The notes beneath the pieces are model-generated. The model saw only the letters and a list, made by a program, of their open reading frames with translations, ran no database searches and was not told the origin of the DNA. The position numbers were made by a program, and so were the translations under genes. This document shows positions 35,439 through 46,823 of a stretch of 64,000 nucleotides of DNA, one piece after another. Positions within the stretch are counted from its first letter, which is position 1. Each line of letters opens with the position of its first letter. The stretch lies in NCBI GenBank assembly GCA_020726505.1, contig JAHLEZ010000015.1:310001-374000 (forward strand), written 5' to 3'. The stretch comes from Leptodontidium sp. MPI-SDFR-AT-0119. Its lineage: Eukaryota; Ascomycota; Leotiomycetes; Helotiales; Leptodontidiaceae.

Positions 35439-35826
35439 GGTGAGACGAAATGCGTGGAGACAGTGCGGGGTGAGGAAGTTCAGGTTGTGTTTATTGGCGA
35501 CTTTGCAGAGCGACAGTTTAGCTTCCTTTACTTCACACGTACCAGCAAGTAACACAATCAAGTAGACACGCATGCAACAAGCTTTAGTCTGTCTGAAGAA
35601 TTTTTAATGTAAAAAATCACCAAAATTCGAATGTCATTGACGTAATGCAGTTAAAAGACTGTTGGTAAAGTGCCGGCCAGCATCAGAAATGAATGTGTAG
35701 TCCGTCAACTGTTGTCCCTTGCGCCACCACTGTTGCTACTCCATCACCGTCATCACCATCACCATCACCATCCACCACCATCCTCAACTACCATTGTGCC
35801 TGCCCTCTCCCGACAAAAACATTGAC
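35439..35826. other. intergenic region
   Basis: It contains a CATCAC/CACCAT-rich simple stretch at about 35738-35790, immediately downstream of the next gene's stop codon. No gene is seen. Confidence 0.55.
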
Positions 35827-36646
35827 TTAGACGTCATATCCAGTCGATTTGGTAGATACGGCTTGTTGTCCAGGTGGCTTGCTCCACTCAACTTTGGAGT
35901 AAGTCCCATCTGATTGATGAGTAATAGTTGCCACAGTCCATCCAGCCGGCGCAGTAGCGAACGGGATAGCAACTTTCGCGCCATACTCGGTGACATCGAG
36001 AACATCACCGGGGGTGTATGATCCCGTGGCGATGTAGTAAGTGGAGTCTGGGGTGATGTCGTATTTAACATTTGGGTCAGCACTCCATGTCAGACAGGGA
36101 ACTACGTTTCCTGTCGCGTCGTATTTTCCCATGCCGACAATCACGTATGCTATGGGGCACAGTTAGTCAGTCTGGACTCAGGAACTCGACAGCAGGTTTG
36201 TAGTTGTAGAAGGGAATCGAAATGATGGAACGGAACGTACGATAAGTCGTCTTATTGAAAGGCTTTATGGCGATTCCGAAAGAGTTGGGCTTATTGGTGG
36301 TGCCGTATGGTGCAGGATCGAAGGCAGGATTGCCGCCGACGATACCAATGGTCGGTGCAGTGCCAGGAGTGGTGCCAGTGGCCAGTGTGACTGGGCCAAC
36401 AAAATCGGATTCGGTGACGACAACCCCATCCGCCAAAGCTTTCGGGGTGGTACCGGCGATGGCAAAGATATCCTCGGTGATCCTAATGTTTTGCTTGCCA
36501 TTTGGGGAAGGCGTTCCACCGGTCTGGACCCAGACGTTGGACCAAACTTTACCGAGAGGAGTCGCCTTCTCGGGTGGGGCTTGGAAGAGGAGGTATTGTT
36601 GGCTCTGACCACTTTGGTTCTCGACGATGATCGTGTAGGTAGGCAT
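35827..36646 (-). CDS. orphan beta-rich protein without signal peptide (two exons)
   Basis: Exons 36646-36241 and 36149-35827 give 242 aa (donor GTACGT, acceptor ATAG, phase 1). The start MPTYTIIVENQSG has no signal peptide, and no hydrophobic helix occurs anywhere. The sequence is rich in Thr, Gly, Pro and alternating hydrophobic residues (TPGTAPTIGIVGGNPAF, TYYIATGSYTPGDVLDV), typical of an all-beta fold. I cannot assign a family. It lies divergent to the transglutaminase-like gene, separated by a 2.4-kb repeat block, and looks like part of the same accessory segment. The gene body lacks the frame breaks seen nearby, so it is probably functional. Confidence 0.75.
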
Positions 36647-36944
36647 CTTGGAAGATATGAAGAAGGACTTGTTGTCTTGTTGGTTGTGATTGAGAGTAGG
36701 TTATGATTGAGAATTGGAATTGCGGGAGCAGGTTGAGGAAATAACTTGAGATTTTCGGGAGGATTTTGTCACTTATTTATACGCAAAACGGATGTTCACT
36801 TGAGCTAAGAAACAGGTGCTTGAGTTCGACGGGTGTTGAATGAGCTAATGCTATGGCGACAGGTTTCTCATCCCTAGACATAACGGCCAAGACCGGGGAC
36901 GCTTCAAACACCTTCCGGAGAGGCATGCATCACTGGACTGTCAA

Positions 36945-37210
36945 TGAAGCAAAGAGACAAGTTGAGATACTTCAGCTGATTTCGCAAACGCCTCCATTGC
37001 TAGAGAATTGGCATCTAACGAAGTTTCTCATCCCTAGACTACTAAGGCAGAGAGACAAGTTAGGTTATTTCAGCTGTTTTCGTAAACGCCTCCAGTTGAT
37101 ACCTAGAGAATTAGCAACAAATTTTCCTGTGCCCAGACTACTAAGGCAGAGAGACAAGTTAGTTTACTTCAGCTGTTTTCGTGAACGCCTTCTGGCAGTC
37201 CGTGCCTCTA
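36945..37210 (+). repeat. about 100-bp tandem repeat, three copies
   Basis: A core AGAGACAAGTT...TTCAGCTG.TTTCG..AACGCCT begins near 36952, 37050 and 37150. The copies are 75-90% alike by eye. Confidence 0.85.
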
Positions 37211-37301
37211 ATTCTATGGAGTATGACAAGTTGCTCATTCCCGGACAAACGCTAATAATCCAATATGGTCATGGACTGAGCTGTATACTTTGTTTAATAT
37301 G

Positions 37302-38916
37302 GCATCTCACATTGTGGCGAGCTGAGTATTTCACAATCGTAATGTGATGCGAGAACTAGGGATTTTAAGCCGAGATGAGAATGTCTCTTTGTGGCGAGGT
37401 GCATTGTACTTCGTAAACAGCGTTTTACTTCGCCCAGCCTAGCCTAGCCTATGAGCCGGGCTAGGCTGGGCTGAGTAAACCCTGGGCTAGGCTTAGGCTA
37501 GGAGTAGGTGCTGGAAGGGCAGGCGAGGTTGAGGAAGGCTAAGGCAGGCTAGGAGCATTTAGCCCTATTCAGAATATCGACGTGTGTGAATCAACCACAC
37601 CTAGTGTGGCCCTAGAGAAGAATACGACGATCCCGCCAGGGATTCTAAGTAGTGATAAGTCGAGGTTGTGATTTGTTCCAAACGATCTTCAAGTGCTAAG
37701 ATATTTTGGCGTAGAATACATATACTAACCGAGAGGAATACGAGGCTCCGAAACCGGGAGCGCCAGTAGCGATTGATACGCTCGCACTCAGGTGTGCATA
37801 CCTGTTCTGGCTAGCCATCTCTCTTTGGAATCGTGCTAAATGCTCCTAATGACTTGGGCGGAGGTTAGGCTGAGCGAAGTAATACGCTGATTGTTACTAG
37901 GCGAGTCCAGAATTTGACATGGATGATACTGGATGGAAGGGCGGGCCGACCCATTTCATGCATGATGTCACCTTCGAACCAAAAGGCTGAGAGTCAAGTG
38001 GATTTCACTTGGCACGCGTCGGTAAACGCCACAACCACTCGCGAGGGCGCGGCTTTTCCCGCCCGTTTTATATAAAGGTTTCGTATCCATTGCTAGAATC
38101 GCCCGGCTCCACGTTTGTGCACCTAAAATAAATGTTATCAATAGGATTAAAAATTAATAAGAAGAATCGTAAGAAGGGAGAAATTAGTAGCGGGTCCTTT
38201 GAAAGCTACGACCACATCGATTTCAAGTCTACTTCAAACCAATTGGCCTATCAAACCTCTGCCTTAGCTAGGAAATTAGTAATAACTTTTTTTTACTAGC
38301 ACGGCTCGATTCTGGTGAGTGGATACGGCATCTATCCATAGTATCTTGAAACGAGCACAAAAGACTAGATGGAAGAGATACCGACTTCCGCGAGCTTTTT
38401 GCAGCTGTGTTGATCTCAGGGGACATACACGATATAATCACTCACGCTTGCATTCTTTGAGGCCATTTAAGCGATTGCGACGTCAGGGAGTGGTTGGAAT
38501 GCGAGCTGGATGTCACTATCTTACATTGCGGCTGGCTGAATCTGAGAAATAAAGATGCATACTATTCTCCACTACGTCCAAGACAGACCTGACTATCTTG
38601 AACCAGCTGGTTTTCCTTTTCGGGTTCTCAGCTTGGCATGATCAGGAGCATGTCTCATTGAGGCGAGCTTCGTCAGAAAGAGGGATTTTAGTGGGGGCGA
38701 GTGGCGAACTGTGTTTTGGCATTCAGGCGGCTCCGGGATTTGATATGCATGTCTTATTGAGGCGAGCTGAGCATTTTATTGTTGTGATGTCATGTGAGAC
38801 TCCTAAGAGCTTAGTATCAGAAAGAGGTATTTTTAAGCGGGCGGGAGTGAGCTGTAAACTTTGCTTTATATAGAATCTAGGATTTGACATGGAGCATGTC
38901 TCATTGTGGCGAGCTG
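37302..38916 (+). repeat. dispersed repeat with core GCATGTCTCATTGWGGCGAGCT
   Basis: Near-identical cores occur at 37302, 38648, 38748 and 38894, with a diverged one at 37381. Several share flanking words such as GAGCTGTA.ACTTTG and GGATTTGA.ATG. Confidence 0.85.
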
Positions 38917-39062
38917 GGTATTAGACAGGCCTAGCTGCTAACATTCCAAGTCAAGTGAAGAAGAGTTGCAACCTGATGAGCCTGGAACTCATCGTCCTAT
39001 CACATATAAATATCTCTACCAACCACCGTCATTTGCACGTAACAACTAGGATTTGGAAACTC

Positions 39063-41568
39063 ATGGCGACAGCAACTATCCTCAATATCACGGCAGTGCC
39101 AACACTGTCGACAACAAACTCAAACGGCTTTCTCGTTCGGCCCGGTGTCTCCAGTACAGTATGGGACCCCGTGAATAATTACGTTGATGGCACAGGATCC
39201 CTCGCACCCGTCACCTTTCGGATACCCGGACTCGTCACACAACCATATTCCCTACCGATCACGGTCAACATTACGGTCGTATTAACAAGTCAATATTCGG
39301 GCACTAGTTTCGATCTCGAGGGATCTGTGGTTCTTCCCAATGGAAGCGAACTTAAGGTTCTCACCAGTATTGGCAATCAAGTACCAACACCCTTACCTAA
39401 TCCACCAGCGCCGGTACCTATGCAGATTGCAAAGTTCCAGTTCCATGACGATCTTCACCTTGAAAACAGTTGCCCGGTACCATTCCGAATCACTGGTGAT
39501 ATTATTTGGAAGCTTACTTTCATGGATCTCCCAGGTGAGATATACATTTCCGTCAAGCCGAGCCGAATTGAACTCATAGAGGCGTGATTAGTTATTGCTG
39601 TTATTCAACCCACGCGTTTGGAGATCTGCTTCGCGAGAGCCGCAGCTCCCATCGGTCCCTCATATACTGAAAATCCAGCCCTGACAAAGACGAGGGTCAA
39701 TTTGAAAGGAATTTATCCCATTGGTCTCGTGCGTCTTTTCTTTCCTGCGCCCACCGAGTTCACAGCTACTGGAAACTTCAACAATTCTTCTGTTTATGGG
39801 CCCTTCTTCGCCGCCAGAGTCGTCTATCAGGTTTGGGCTTGGGGAAATCCGCAGGGACCAGGAAAGCCCCAGTATGATGCCGTTAGCGGGGGGAGCTATT
39901 ACAACGTGGGCCGGTTTGGTGGTGGATTCAACTTGCAGGATTGGCTTTCGGTCACTTATGCATCATGCAACTGCTATGATCTCGCGGGCATTGTTCAACT
40001 CGGCTGTTGCCTTTTGCTGTCGAGCAACGCCGACGAGCTGTTGGACTCCAGATGGGTATTCCAAGGCCCCAATGGCTTTGTGAACCCATGTGTACTCTAT
40101 GGATGGGGTCAAACATATCCTTTACCCCCCGGAGTCAACAACCCTTTCTTCCTCAAAACAAGTGGGTTTCCCTCCACATCCAGTTAATCTTTACTAATTC
40201 CTCAAACGATCCCCCAAACCCATTCGTCCCTGATGGTACAACCGGTCGTTGGCCGTTCAGAAACCACGCATGGGTTGAAGTGCTCAACGATCCGTACAAC
40301 ATCAACTATCGAACCGTTCTCGATGCAACCACAGCAGTGACCAATGGCGCCCACGTCTGGCCCGACAACGGCAGTCGAAGTCGTGGCGCGTACGCGACAG
40401 CTCATATTGATGCAGCAGCTGATCCTACAGGTGGGAGCACTGGGGATCTGGTTGACAGAGTCTTCCCAGAACCATCAACTGGAGATTGTTGTAAGTCACA
40501 TGATGTCCTAGCTCTCGCTTGTTCGATCACACACTCAAATTGTCTCAGTCACGAATTACTCGTACTACACCGAGTCCGCTACCTATCCTGCCGGGGCTTT
40601 GGGTCGCATCGGAGTGTTCAACGCAAGTGGGATTACACCTCCACAGTTGCTTGAGCACTTGAGCAAGGTACTAGCCGCTGATAAGACCATGTCTGAGATT
40701 GAGATTCTACTGTCGAAGGGTCAGAATCCGGTCAACGCGATAAGCCTGTTCAACGGTGCCTCTATGAGGAGCGACAAACTGGTCGAAGTCATCGCTGGAG
40801 ACTCAAGTGTATTGAAGCATATCAACTATCAAGTCAAAGTCGCTGAAGGCACAGCAGTGCTAACGATCAGGTTTGATGGCGCACCATACTCCGAAACCGT
40901 CTCTGCGGTTCTGGCATGTGAGGTAAATAAAACACAATACCAACCCAACTATCTCATCTCCTATACTAACTTCACCACAGATCCATGTTTTCGACAACTT
41001 TCGATCTGCTCGCTTCGCACTCATCCAGGCACTGAGCTCTTTCACGCCACCTGGACGTCTCTCGGAACACTTTCGAGCTCTGTCGAGGCCACTTGCCGAG
41101 ACGGCACTCATCGACGTTAACGGTCAGAGCCTTCTCTTCGTTCGCGGTAACTCCTTCGTCCAGATACGTCTCGTGCCAAAGCAGCTCGTCGCACCCGAAC
41201 CTGCAAATATCTATCCACTTGAACCTCTAGCTCAGCGCCTCGATCGGCATCTGGCCGATAACAACGTTGCCCAGGGCCGGGAGGAGGTCCCATCCATCAC
41301 GCTCAAGGCACCGGTTCCCACGACTGTGAAAGGAGGTGATGATCTCGTGCTCGAGACAGAACAGGGCTATGCAAGCATCGAGGGAAGTAGCAGTAATGGA
41401 ACAGTCGTCGTTTGTGCTGGGCGGAAGGCTGGAATCAATTCTGGGATCGAGTTCTTTGCTCTGGCTGAGGGCGAGGTGGAGCTCACTTTGAATGTTGCGC
41501 ATAATAAAACTCTACTACCAGCGACCAAGTCATGGAAAGTCAATGTTTTACCGGGTGTCGAGATTTAG
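39063..41568 (+). CDS. transglutaminase-like protein with flanking beta domains (five exons)
   Basis: Exons 39063-39534, 39592-40079, 40163-40490, 40549-40922 and 40981-41568 give 749 aa; every junction is GT..AG with matching phase, and the first intron removes an in-frame TGA. Residues 1-160 look like a beta-sandwich (PYSLPITVNITVVLTS). Residues about 270-385 match the transglutaminase-like cysteine-protease fold: NCYDLAGIVQLGC (Cys285, compare C-x-D-F-A), NHAWVEV (His355) and TVLDATT (Asp374), a complete catalytic triad. The middle (about 410-560) is mixed. The end (SITLKAPVPTTVKGGDDLVL onward) looks Ig-like. There is no signal peptide or TM helix, so an intracellular peptidase or cross-linking role is possible; the reaction is unknown. 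An upstream in-frame ATG (38955) exists but adds unlikely sequence. The intron 2 donor is the least certain. Confidence 0.75.
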
Positions 41569-42709
41569 TGTCCGGTCAGGTAATGAGGCGGCTGGTTGAA
41601 CAGATGTCGAGCGCAAGCATGAAGAAACGATGCTCAATTTGAAACCCTTTTTTTTTCTTTCCTTTTGATGCTATAGCTCTATTGCCTTGTTATAACTCAT
41701 TGCCATTCAAATTATTCTCTTGAATCTCAAGTCTTGGAGTTTTAGCCAATCTTGCTAAGTAAGAGTTCTTTGAAGGGCAGTTTTGAATTTGAGCTCCAAA
41801 ATTATGGGTAAGTATGGTGAGCCCCCGACGGATATATAGAGGTGCGAAGGGAGTACTGGAGACAGTGACGTTGTCGCTACGACGTTGATAGTATCATTTC
41901 AATCCAAAAAAGAAAAAAAAGGAAAGAAAAGGGGAAAAAGGGGGGAAAAATTCACGTGTAATAGTTCAGTGTTAGAATAGTAAGTGGTCGAAAATCCTTG
42001 GCGTTTTTCCCTTAAACTAACAAAAGTATCAGTATGTTTTGGGTAATCCCTACAACATTGTATGTGGTCGCAGGTTTAATCCCTCGACAGCTCAATTTTT
42101 TTTCTCATCTTTTTTTGCAGGCGGAGTCGGAGCGGAGCGGAGGTTGCATGGCGCGAGATCAAGCGAGAGAGGGGGTCACGGGAGGAGTTCAGATGTGCTA
42201 GGTAGACCTGGAGGTACTCTGTGCAGGTGTCCCTGGACCTGGACAGTGAAGTTCTATATTCTCGACCGCTTTTGGAAAGAAGCTTTTACTATAAGGTATG
42301 ATCGTTCTAGGCCTAGTGCTTGGCAACAGTCGACAAGCGAGGAGAGATCAACCCAGAACTGACAACGTTGCAACGTTGCTAGGCTAGGTTTAAATCCTAC
42401 AGAGACGCAGGGACTGGCAGGGTAGGTAGCATGACCCAAATCCAATCCATAGCATCGATGCATCCTCTACGGAGGTATTCTCGATTCAGGTCCTATAAAC
42501 GAGGTTCGCGAAATAGATTAATACGGCACGGAGTAGAAGAACACCTTGGGAGCACGCCCTATTGAGAAGACTCGTGTACACTTATCTTTTTACTTTTTAG
42601 CTCGGAGTGTGATTACTACTCTAGTACTAGAGAAAAAAAAACTGCCCACCCAATTCCAACGTCCTTGTATATTCCTTACCGAGTCGTTACCCCTGGCCCT
42701 GCATACCTT
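41569..42709. other. intergenic region
   Basis: A purine-only stretch lies at 41908-41950 and T-runs at 41649-41665. No gene is seen. Confidence 0.6.
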
Positions 42710-43414
42710 TCACAGCCCTAACAGACGGGCCAAATCTGCGCATCTCTCAACATCCTCACAGAAACGACCTCCTAGGCTCTCAATGACCTTACACCTCTCG
42801 TCCATCGCAAGCGCATTCTGCGCATTCTGCAAACCCAAACTCTTCGGGAACATCTCATCCGACCCTCGACCCGTATCGAGTACCCACACTCCACCACTCG
42901 TCGGAAAGCCCACCTCGAAGCCCACCTCCTTCGTCGCCTTCACACAAGCATCGAGATTCTCGCACCAGACAACATTCTCAGGCCATCGCGGCGGGAGATC
43001 CCAGAAACTCGCACCGTACATGCGCAGGCGTGTGCAGAATTCTTCATCGTCCACTCGATCAGTGTCTTGGAAACGGTCGATCCCGAGAGAGGACATCTCG
43101 ACAGGTGTGAGCTTTTTGATCCACACGCCGTTTTCTTGCCAGCAGGCGGCCCTGCCGTAGGCAAGACTGTATCGCTTGAGAGGTTCGAATGGCTCCAACT
43201 TAGGGGGGTCATGCTGTGAGGAGTTGCCAACCGTGGAGGGTGTCTTGTAGAATGGGAGACCATTTTGAAGGATGTAGTAGAGGACAGCGGCGAGAGAGAG
43301 CAGCGTGAGAACGGGGAAAAGTGGTCTCCTGGTCTGGCGAGGTTTGGTGATGTTCGGAGCAAGTGGCGAAGATATTTCGGCCTTGGGCGAGTTTCCATCA
43401 AGATGAGGAGCCAT
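42710..43414 (-). CDS. type II membrane protein of unknown function
   Basis: A single exon encodes 234 aa from an ATG at 43414. An upstream in-frame ATG (43528) would add 38 residues rich in Ser/Thr/Phe and is less likely, because the shorter form starts directly with a compact cytosolic tail. A Pro/Arg-rich tail precedes one membrane helix (PLFPVLTLLSLAAVLYYILQ, about 34-53). The remaining 180 residues are soluble with conserved-looking Trp and Cys positions (YGRAACWQENGVW, VVWCENLDACVKATKEVG, MDERCKVIESLGGRFCEDVERC). No family is recognised. The regular cysteines suggest a disulfide-bonded luminal or extracellular domain. Confidence 0.75.
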   Translation of the reverse strand: MAPHLDGNSPKAEISSPLAPNITKPRQTRRPLFPVLTLLSLAAVLYYILQNGLPFYKTPSTVGNSSQHDPPKLEPFEPLKRYSLAYGRAACWQENGVWIKKLTPVEMSSLGIDRFQDTDRVDDEEFCTRLRMYGASFWDLPPRWPENVVWCENLDACVKATKEVGFEVGFPTSGGVWVLDTGRGSDEMFPKSLGLQNAQNALAMDERCKVIESLGGRFCEDVERCADLARLLGL

Positions 43415-44333
43415 GATCAGGGTCGTTGACAGTGGTGAGGAAAGTACTCGAAGTGGTAAATCGATCGAGAAATTGGAAGTTGTACAGAAAGTCGGAAAGA
43501 AGGAGATTGAGCTGGAGACAATTAACAAAACAGGCGGTTAGTCGCCTAAAAGCTCAACTGCCGCGATAGTCAGCAGACCGCAATTCCTTTATATCACGTA
43601 CAATTAGGGGAGAACCTGGCTGTTGCAGTCTATAAAAAGCTAACTGCTACTACAATTACGTATACTTAGAGTCACTCAGTTCTGTAAGTAGTTAGGCAAT
43701 CCGTCCCTACCTATCCGTACGCCTGTCGCCAAGCTTTATGCAGATAAGCAATAGTGCTTACCTTTCCTTGGTGGTTGCTTAATCCGCTCATCTCAACTTC
43801 GTGTTCGCTTACCCCTGGCGCTTGGAAATCTTCAAGGGGTGGCCGAGGGCAGTCGTGTTTAATAGGACATATCGAATATTGATTGTGTTAGCAAACACCT
43901 TGCTGACTACATACAGATTTTAACTTCGAAGCTTCTATGACTTTAGATCTATTTGCTTAGAGTTACATTCAATACGCGCACTCAGCAACCTATCAGTTGA
44001 GCTTTCAGCGATAGTATGCCGCCACAAGCTAAAAAGTGAAGGATTCGACCCTAGATCTATTCTCACAAGACCTCCGTACCGTACCATGCGGTGACGAAAT
44101 GTCACATCTCAACGAGTCGACGGTAGCCTGGAACCAAGGCCCTTACTCTGGGACAAGGTCATGAAAGGTTCGACCAGAGATTCTGTGCCGTTGGGGTAAC
44201 TCTTGATCCATGATAATCTCCTTTTGTGGCTCCAACAGGTATAGGTATATGGCTATATGTATGCATTCATGTATCGCCTCTATTCTCATTTTCTTCCCTA
44301 TCGATTCCCCCATACCACCACACAAGCGTTCTT
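43415..44333. other. intergenic region
   Basis: No tRNA-like or coding structure could be supported. Confidence 0.55.
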
Positions 44334-45765
44334 ATGATGAAGTCCATCATCGCCAGCTCCCTGCTCTTGTCTTTGCTGCTCAGACAAGCAACCGCTGTTC
44401 CATCTATTGAGGCCCGACAAGAAGTCGAAATCGAGTCCGTGAATTTAAGATACAAATCTCAATGCAAGAGAACAAGCGAGATTTCAAATGCATGGGACGA
44501 TGCTATCAGGCTCGCGACAACTCTACCGAAAATCAACTGGAATGAGGCCGCCGCGGTTGACTTTTTCGGCCCTCCAGCATTGAACAGTAAGGAATCTCAA
44601 AGTAACAAGGCTCTGTTTCTACAAACTCTAACTCCTGCCCAGAGAACTACCAGTCCAAAATCCAGAAGGTGTTCGACAACGCCAAAACCTTTGGACAGGG
44701 ATGGAAAATCACCCCAACACCATTTAAGGTCTTGATCAATGTTGATTGCGGTTCCAACCCCGATTCCGAATTGGACAAAACATGCGCAAAGGACCTTGTG
44801 GGAGCCTACACCTGGAATACCAAGAATACCGATGGAACGGGCGACAAGAAGTATAACAACAAGGGTGCGACAATGAACATGTATGTGTGTAATCTCTTCT
44901 TCAGCCACTATAAGCCCTTGGATGATAGGATCAAAGAGTTCAAAGACGACGCAAACTACAAAAACAAGTATTCTCTCAAGACCTATACGAATAGAGGTAA
45001 GTCCCGCTGATGAATATCCCCTCATTCTCATGGCATACGTCTTGACTCTCACTCTAGCCTCCATAATTCTGCACGAGACGATGCACGCAAACCGAGTCTG
45101 ATATGCCGCGAATGGAAACCGTCATATCTCAGACTTGGACATGTTCATCTATGTATGGAAAGAGGATGATTACGGAAAATGGACAAGAACCCTGCAAAGA
45201 GTCCATGTATATGGTGCAGAGAATACAAAGATTCTTGCCCGCCCCGACCAAACAGACATTGGGAAATGGGTTTCGACTAACGGTGAGTACTGCACAACGC
45301 CAAGGATTTGATCACAATATTCTAACACTATACAGCCGACAACTATTCACTGTATGTTCTCGCGAAGTATGTGCAAAGCAATATTGGCGCGTAAGTGCAT
45401 AAATTCCATGTGTGATACCCCAATAGAGCACTCACCCTCTTAGATATCCGTGGCTTCCAGTCGTAAATGGCCAATCCGAAGGTAGTATTATACCAAAAAG
45501 GACCAGCCAATTAGTCATTACGAATGGTTCCGACTGGGGCTTATTTAGCCAGAACTATCTCCAGAGTCTGAAAGAGGGCCCTGAAGATTTGACTTTCACA
45601 GTCAGTGAGGCCATCAACGCCGGGGGTGATCCCGATGATGAGAACAGTCTCCCAGCTTTGACCAACCTAGGATGGATCAGCGATGACAAGTACCCTGTCG
45701 ACTATATCAACGAGATGAAAGTGTGGGCCGACAAAGCCCCCAGTTCTCTTCTACTCTCACTGTAA
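44334..45765 (+). pseudogene. secreted HExxH zinc metalloprotease gene with an in-frame stop
   Basis: The start (ATG 44334) gives a clear signal peptide (IIASSLLLSLLLRQATA). Exons 44334-44586, 44643-44996, 45058 to about 45283, then two more joined at about 45338 and 45445, restore one frame to TAA at 45763. The product would be about 400 aa. ILHETMH provides the HExxH zinc site, and HISDLDM after it supplies a likely third ligand, as in fungal secreted metalloproteases of the deuterolysin-like group. A TGA at 45099-45101, nine codons after the motif's first His, interrupts this exon, while sequence on both sides stays coding-like (YAANGNRHISDL, NYSLYVLAKYVQ). No phase-correct intron removes it. 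All five splice junctions still look sound, so inactivation seems recent, or the stop could be a sequencing error. Substrate is unknown. Confidence 0.7.
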
Positions 45766-46420
45766 AAGCAATTCCCTGGTCAGTCCCTGCTCTTGAGTAT
45801 CTAGGTTCTGCCACAAACACATCACCAACTCCGTCGTCGTAGCCAGGTTCAGATATGTAGGTCTATTTCAGACATAATCGAAACTCCACTTAGCCCGATG
45901 TGAGTTAATAGGCGATTACACCGGCGCAGCTCTCAATTCTATGCTACATCTCACATAGTCACTTCCTGTCTTGCCGTTTGTTAAGTAACGACACCAGCTA
46001 AGCACTACTACAGCCTATCCTCCAGAATATATTCCTATTAAGCAGATAATCGTCATGCTCAGGAGACTAGATGACCGCCTACATAATCGTCTGCCTCAAT
46101 CTGCCTTAAGCCTCCCTCTTGCGGACTAGTTGGCTGACTTAGTTTGATTTATACCCAACTAATCCTCTACCCTCTTTTAGCAATTCAGTTCTAGTTTTAA
46201 CAACAGATGCAATTAATTCTACCTCGCGAGGATTTGCATGCCTCTCCAAGAGCCACTAAACCTTCGTTTAACACCTTCGTAAAGGCAACATCACCCCAGC
46301 TAATCCTCCACCATCTTTTACATAAATCTCATAGCGCTACTAGGCCTTAATATGAATCTCTACCTCTGCTTGATCTTACTTAGCTGATTCTCTAACCCGC
46401 TCTACATAAACCACCCAGTA

Positions 46421-46806
46421 TCACTTAGCCCTTAGTGTGACTCCTTCCTAACAAGGCATCAACGATACATAAATCTCTCCCACCCTTTTATTCGTGGAGC
46501 TTTGTTCTGATGCGATCCTAGCTTCCCAGGACTTGTATAGATCTACCAGTGCCAGCAGACTTAGACATAACATCTGGACGCGGTATCGCCATCGCGCATG
46601 AATCTCCCAGTGCCACTTAGCCCTTAGTGTGACTGCTCCTAGACCGCGGCATCGCCGTTACATAGATCTCTACCTCTAGAGACTACTACCTAGCTAATCC
46701 TTACAGATTTTAGTAGTATAGTTTAGGTGCTAACGCGGATGCATTTCTGCCTTGCTAGATCCATATGAATCTCGTAAAGTCACTGGACCTTAGTGTGACT
46801 CCTCCT
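46421..46806 (+). repeat. degenerate repeat with core CTTAGTGTGACTSCTCC
   Basis: Copies of a segment reading roughly TCACTTAGCCCTTAGTGTGA begin near 46421, 46612 and 46780. Each is followed by CTCCT and a GCATC.(C/A)CG word. The period is about 170-190 bp. Confidence 0.75.
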
Positions 46807-46823
46807 GATACAGCATCGCCGCC

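Larger units (their letters stand above)
36647..39062. other. gene-free repeat block
   Basis: This 2.4-kb region contains degenerate repeats described separately (36945-37210, 37300-38920 and 37430-37560). The frames at 36853 and 38319 are products of the repeats and show no domain. A TATATAAAGG stretch lies near 38069, but no gene follows within 900 bp. Confidence 0.6.

Noticed and set aside
36853..37347. A 164-codon frame in the repeat block
   Set aside because: It consists of the ~100-bp repeat read in one frame; repeated peptides follow the DNA repeat and no start context or domain is present.
38060..38080. TATATAAAGG as a promoter of the transglutaminase-like gene
   Set aside because: It lies about 1 kb before the start codon with repeats between, too far for a fungal TATA box.
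39585..39587. TGA as the end of a 174-aa gene, separate from the following frame
   Set aside because: The TGA lies inside a 57-bp GTGAGA..TTAG intron whose phase joins the two frames exactly.
42546..43160. A 204-codon plus-strand frame
   Set aside because: It lies opposite the type II membrane protein gene, whose frame has a clear membrane helix and patterned cysteines.
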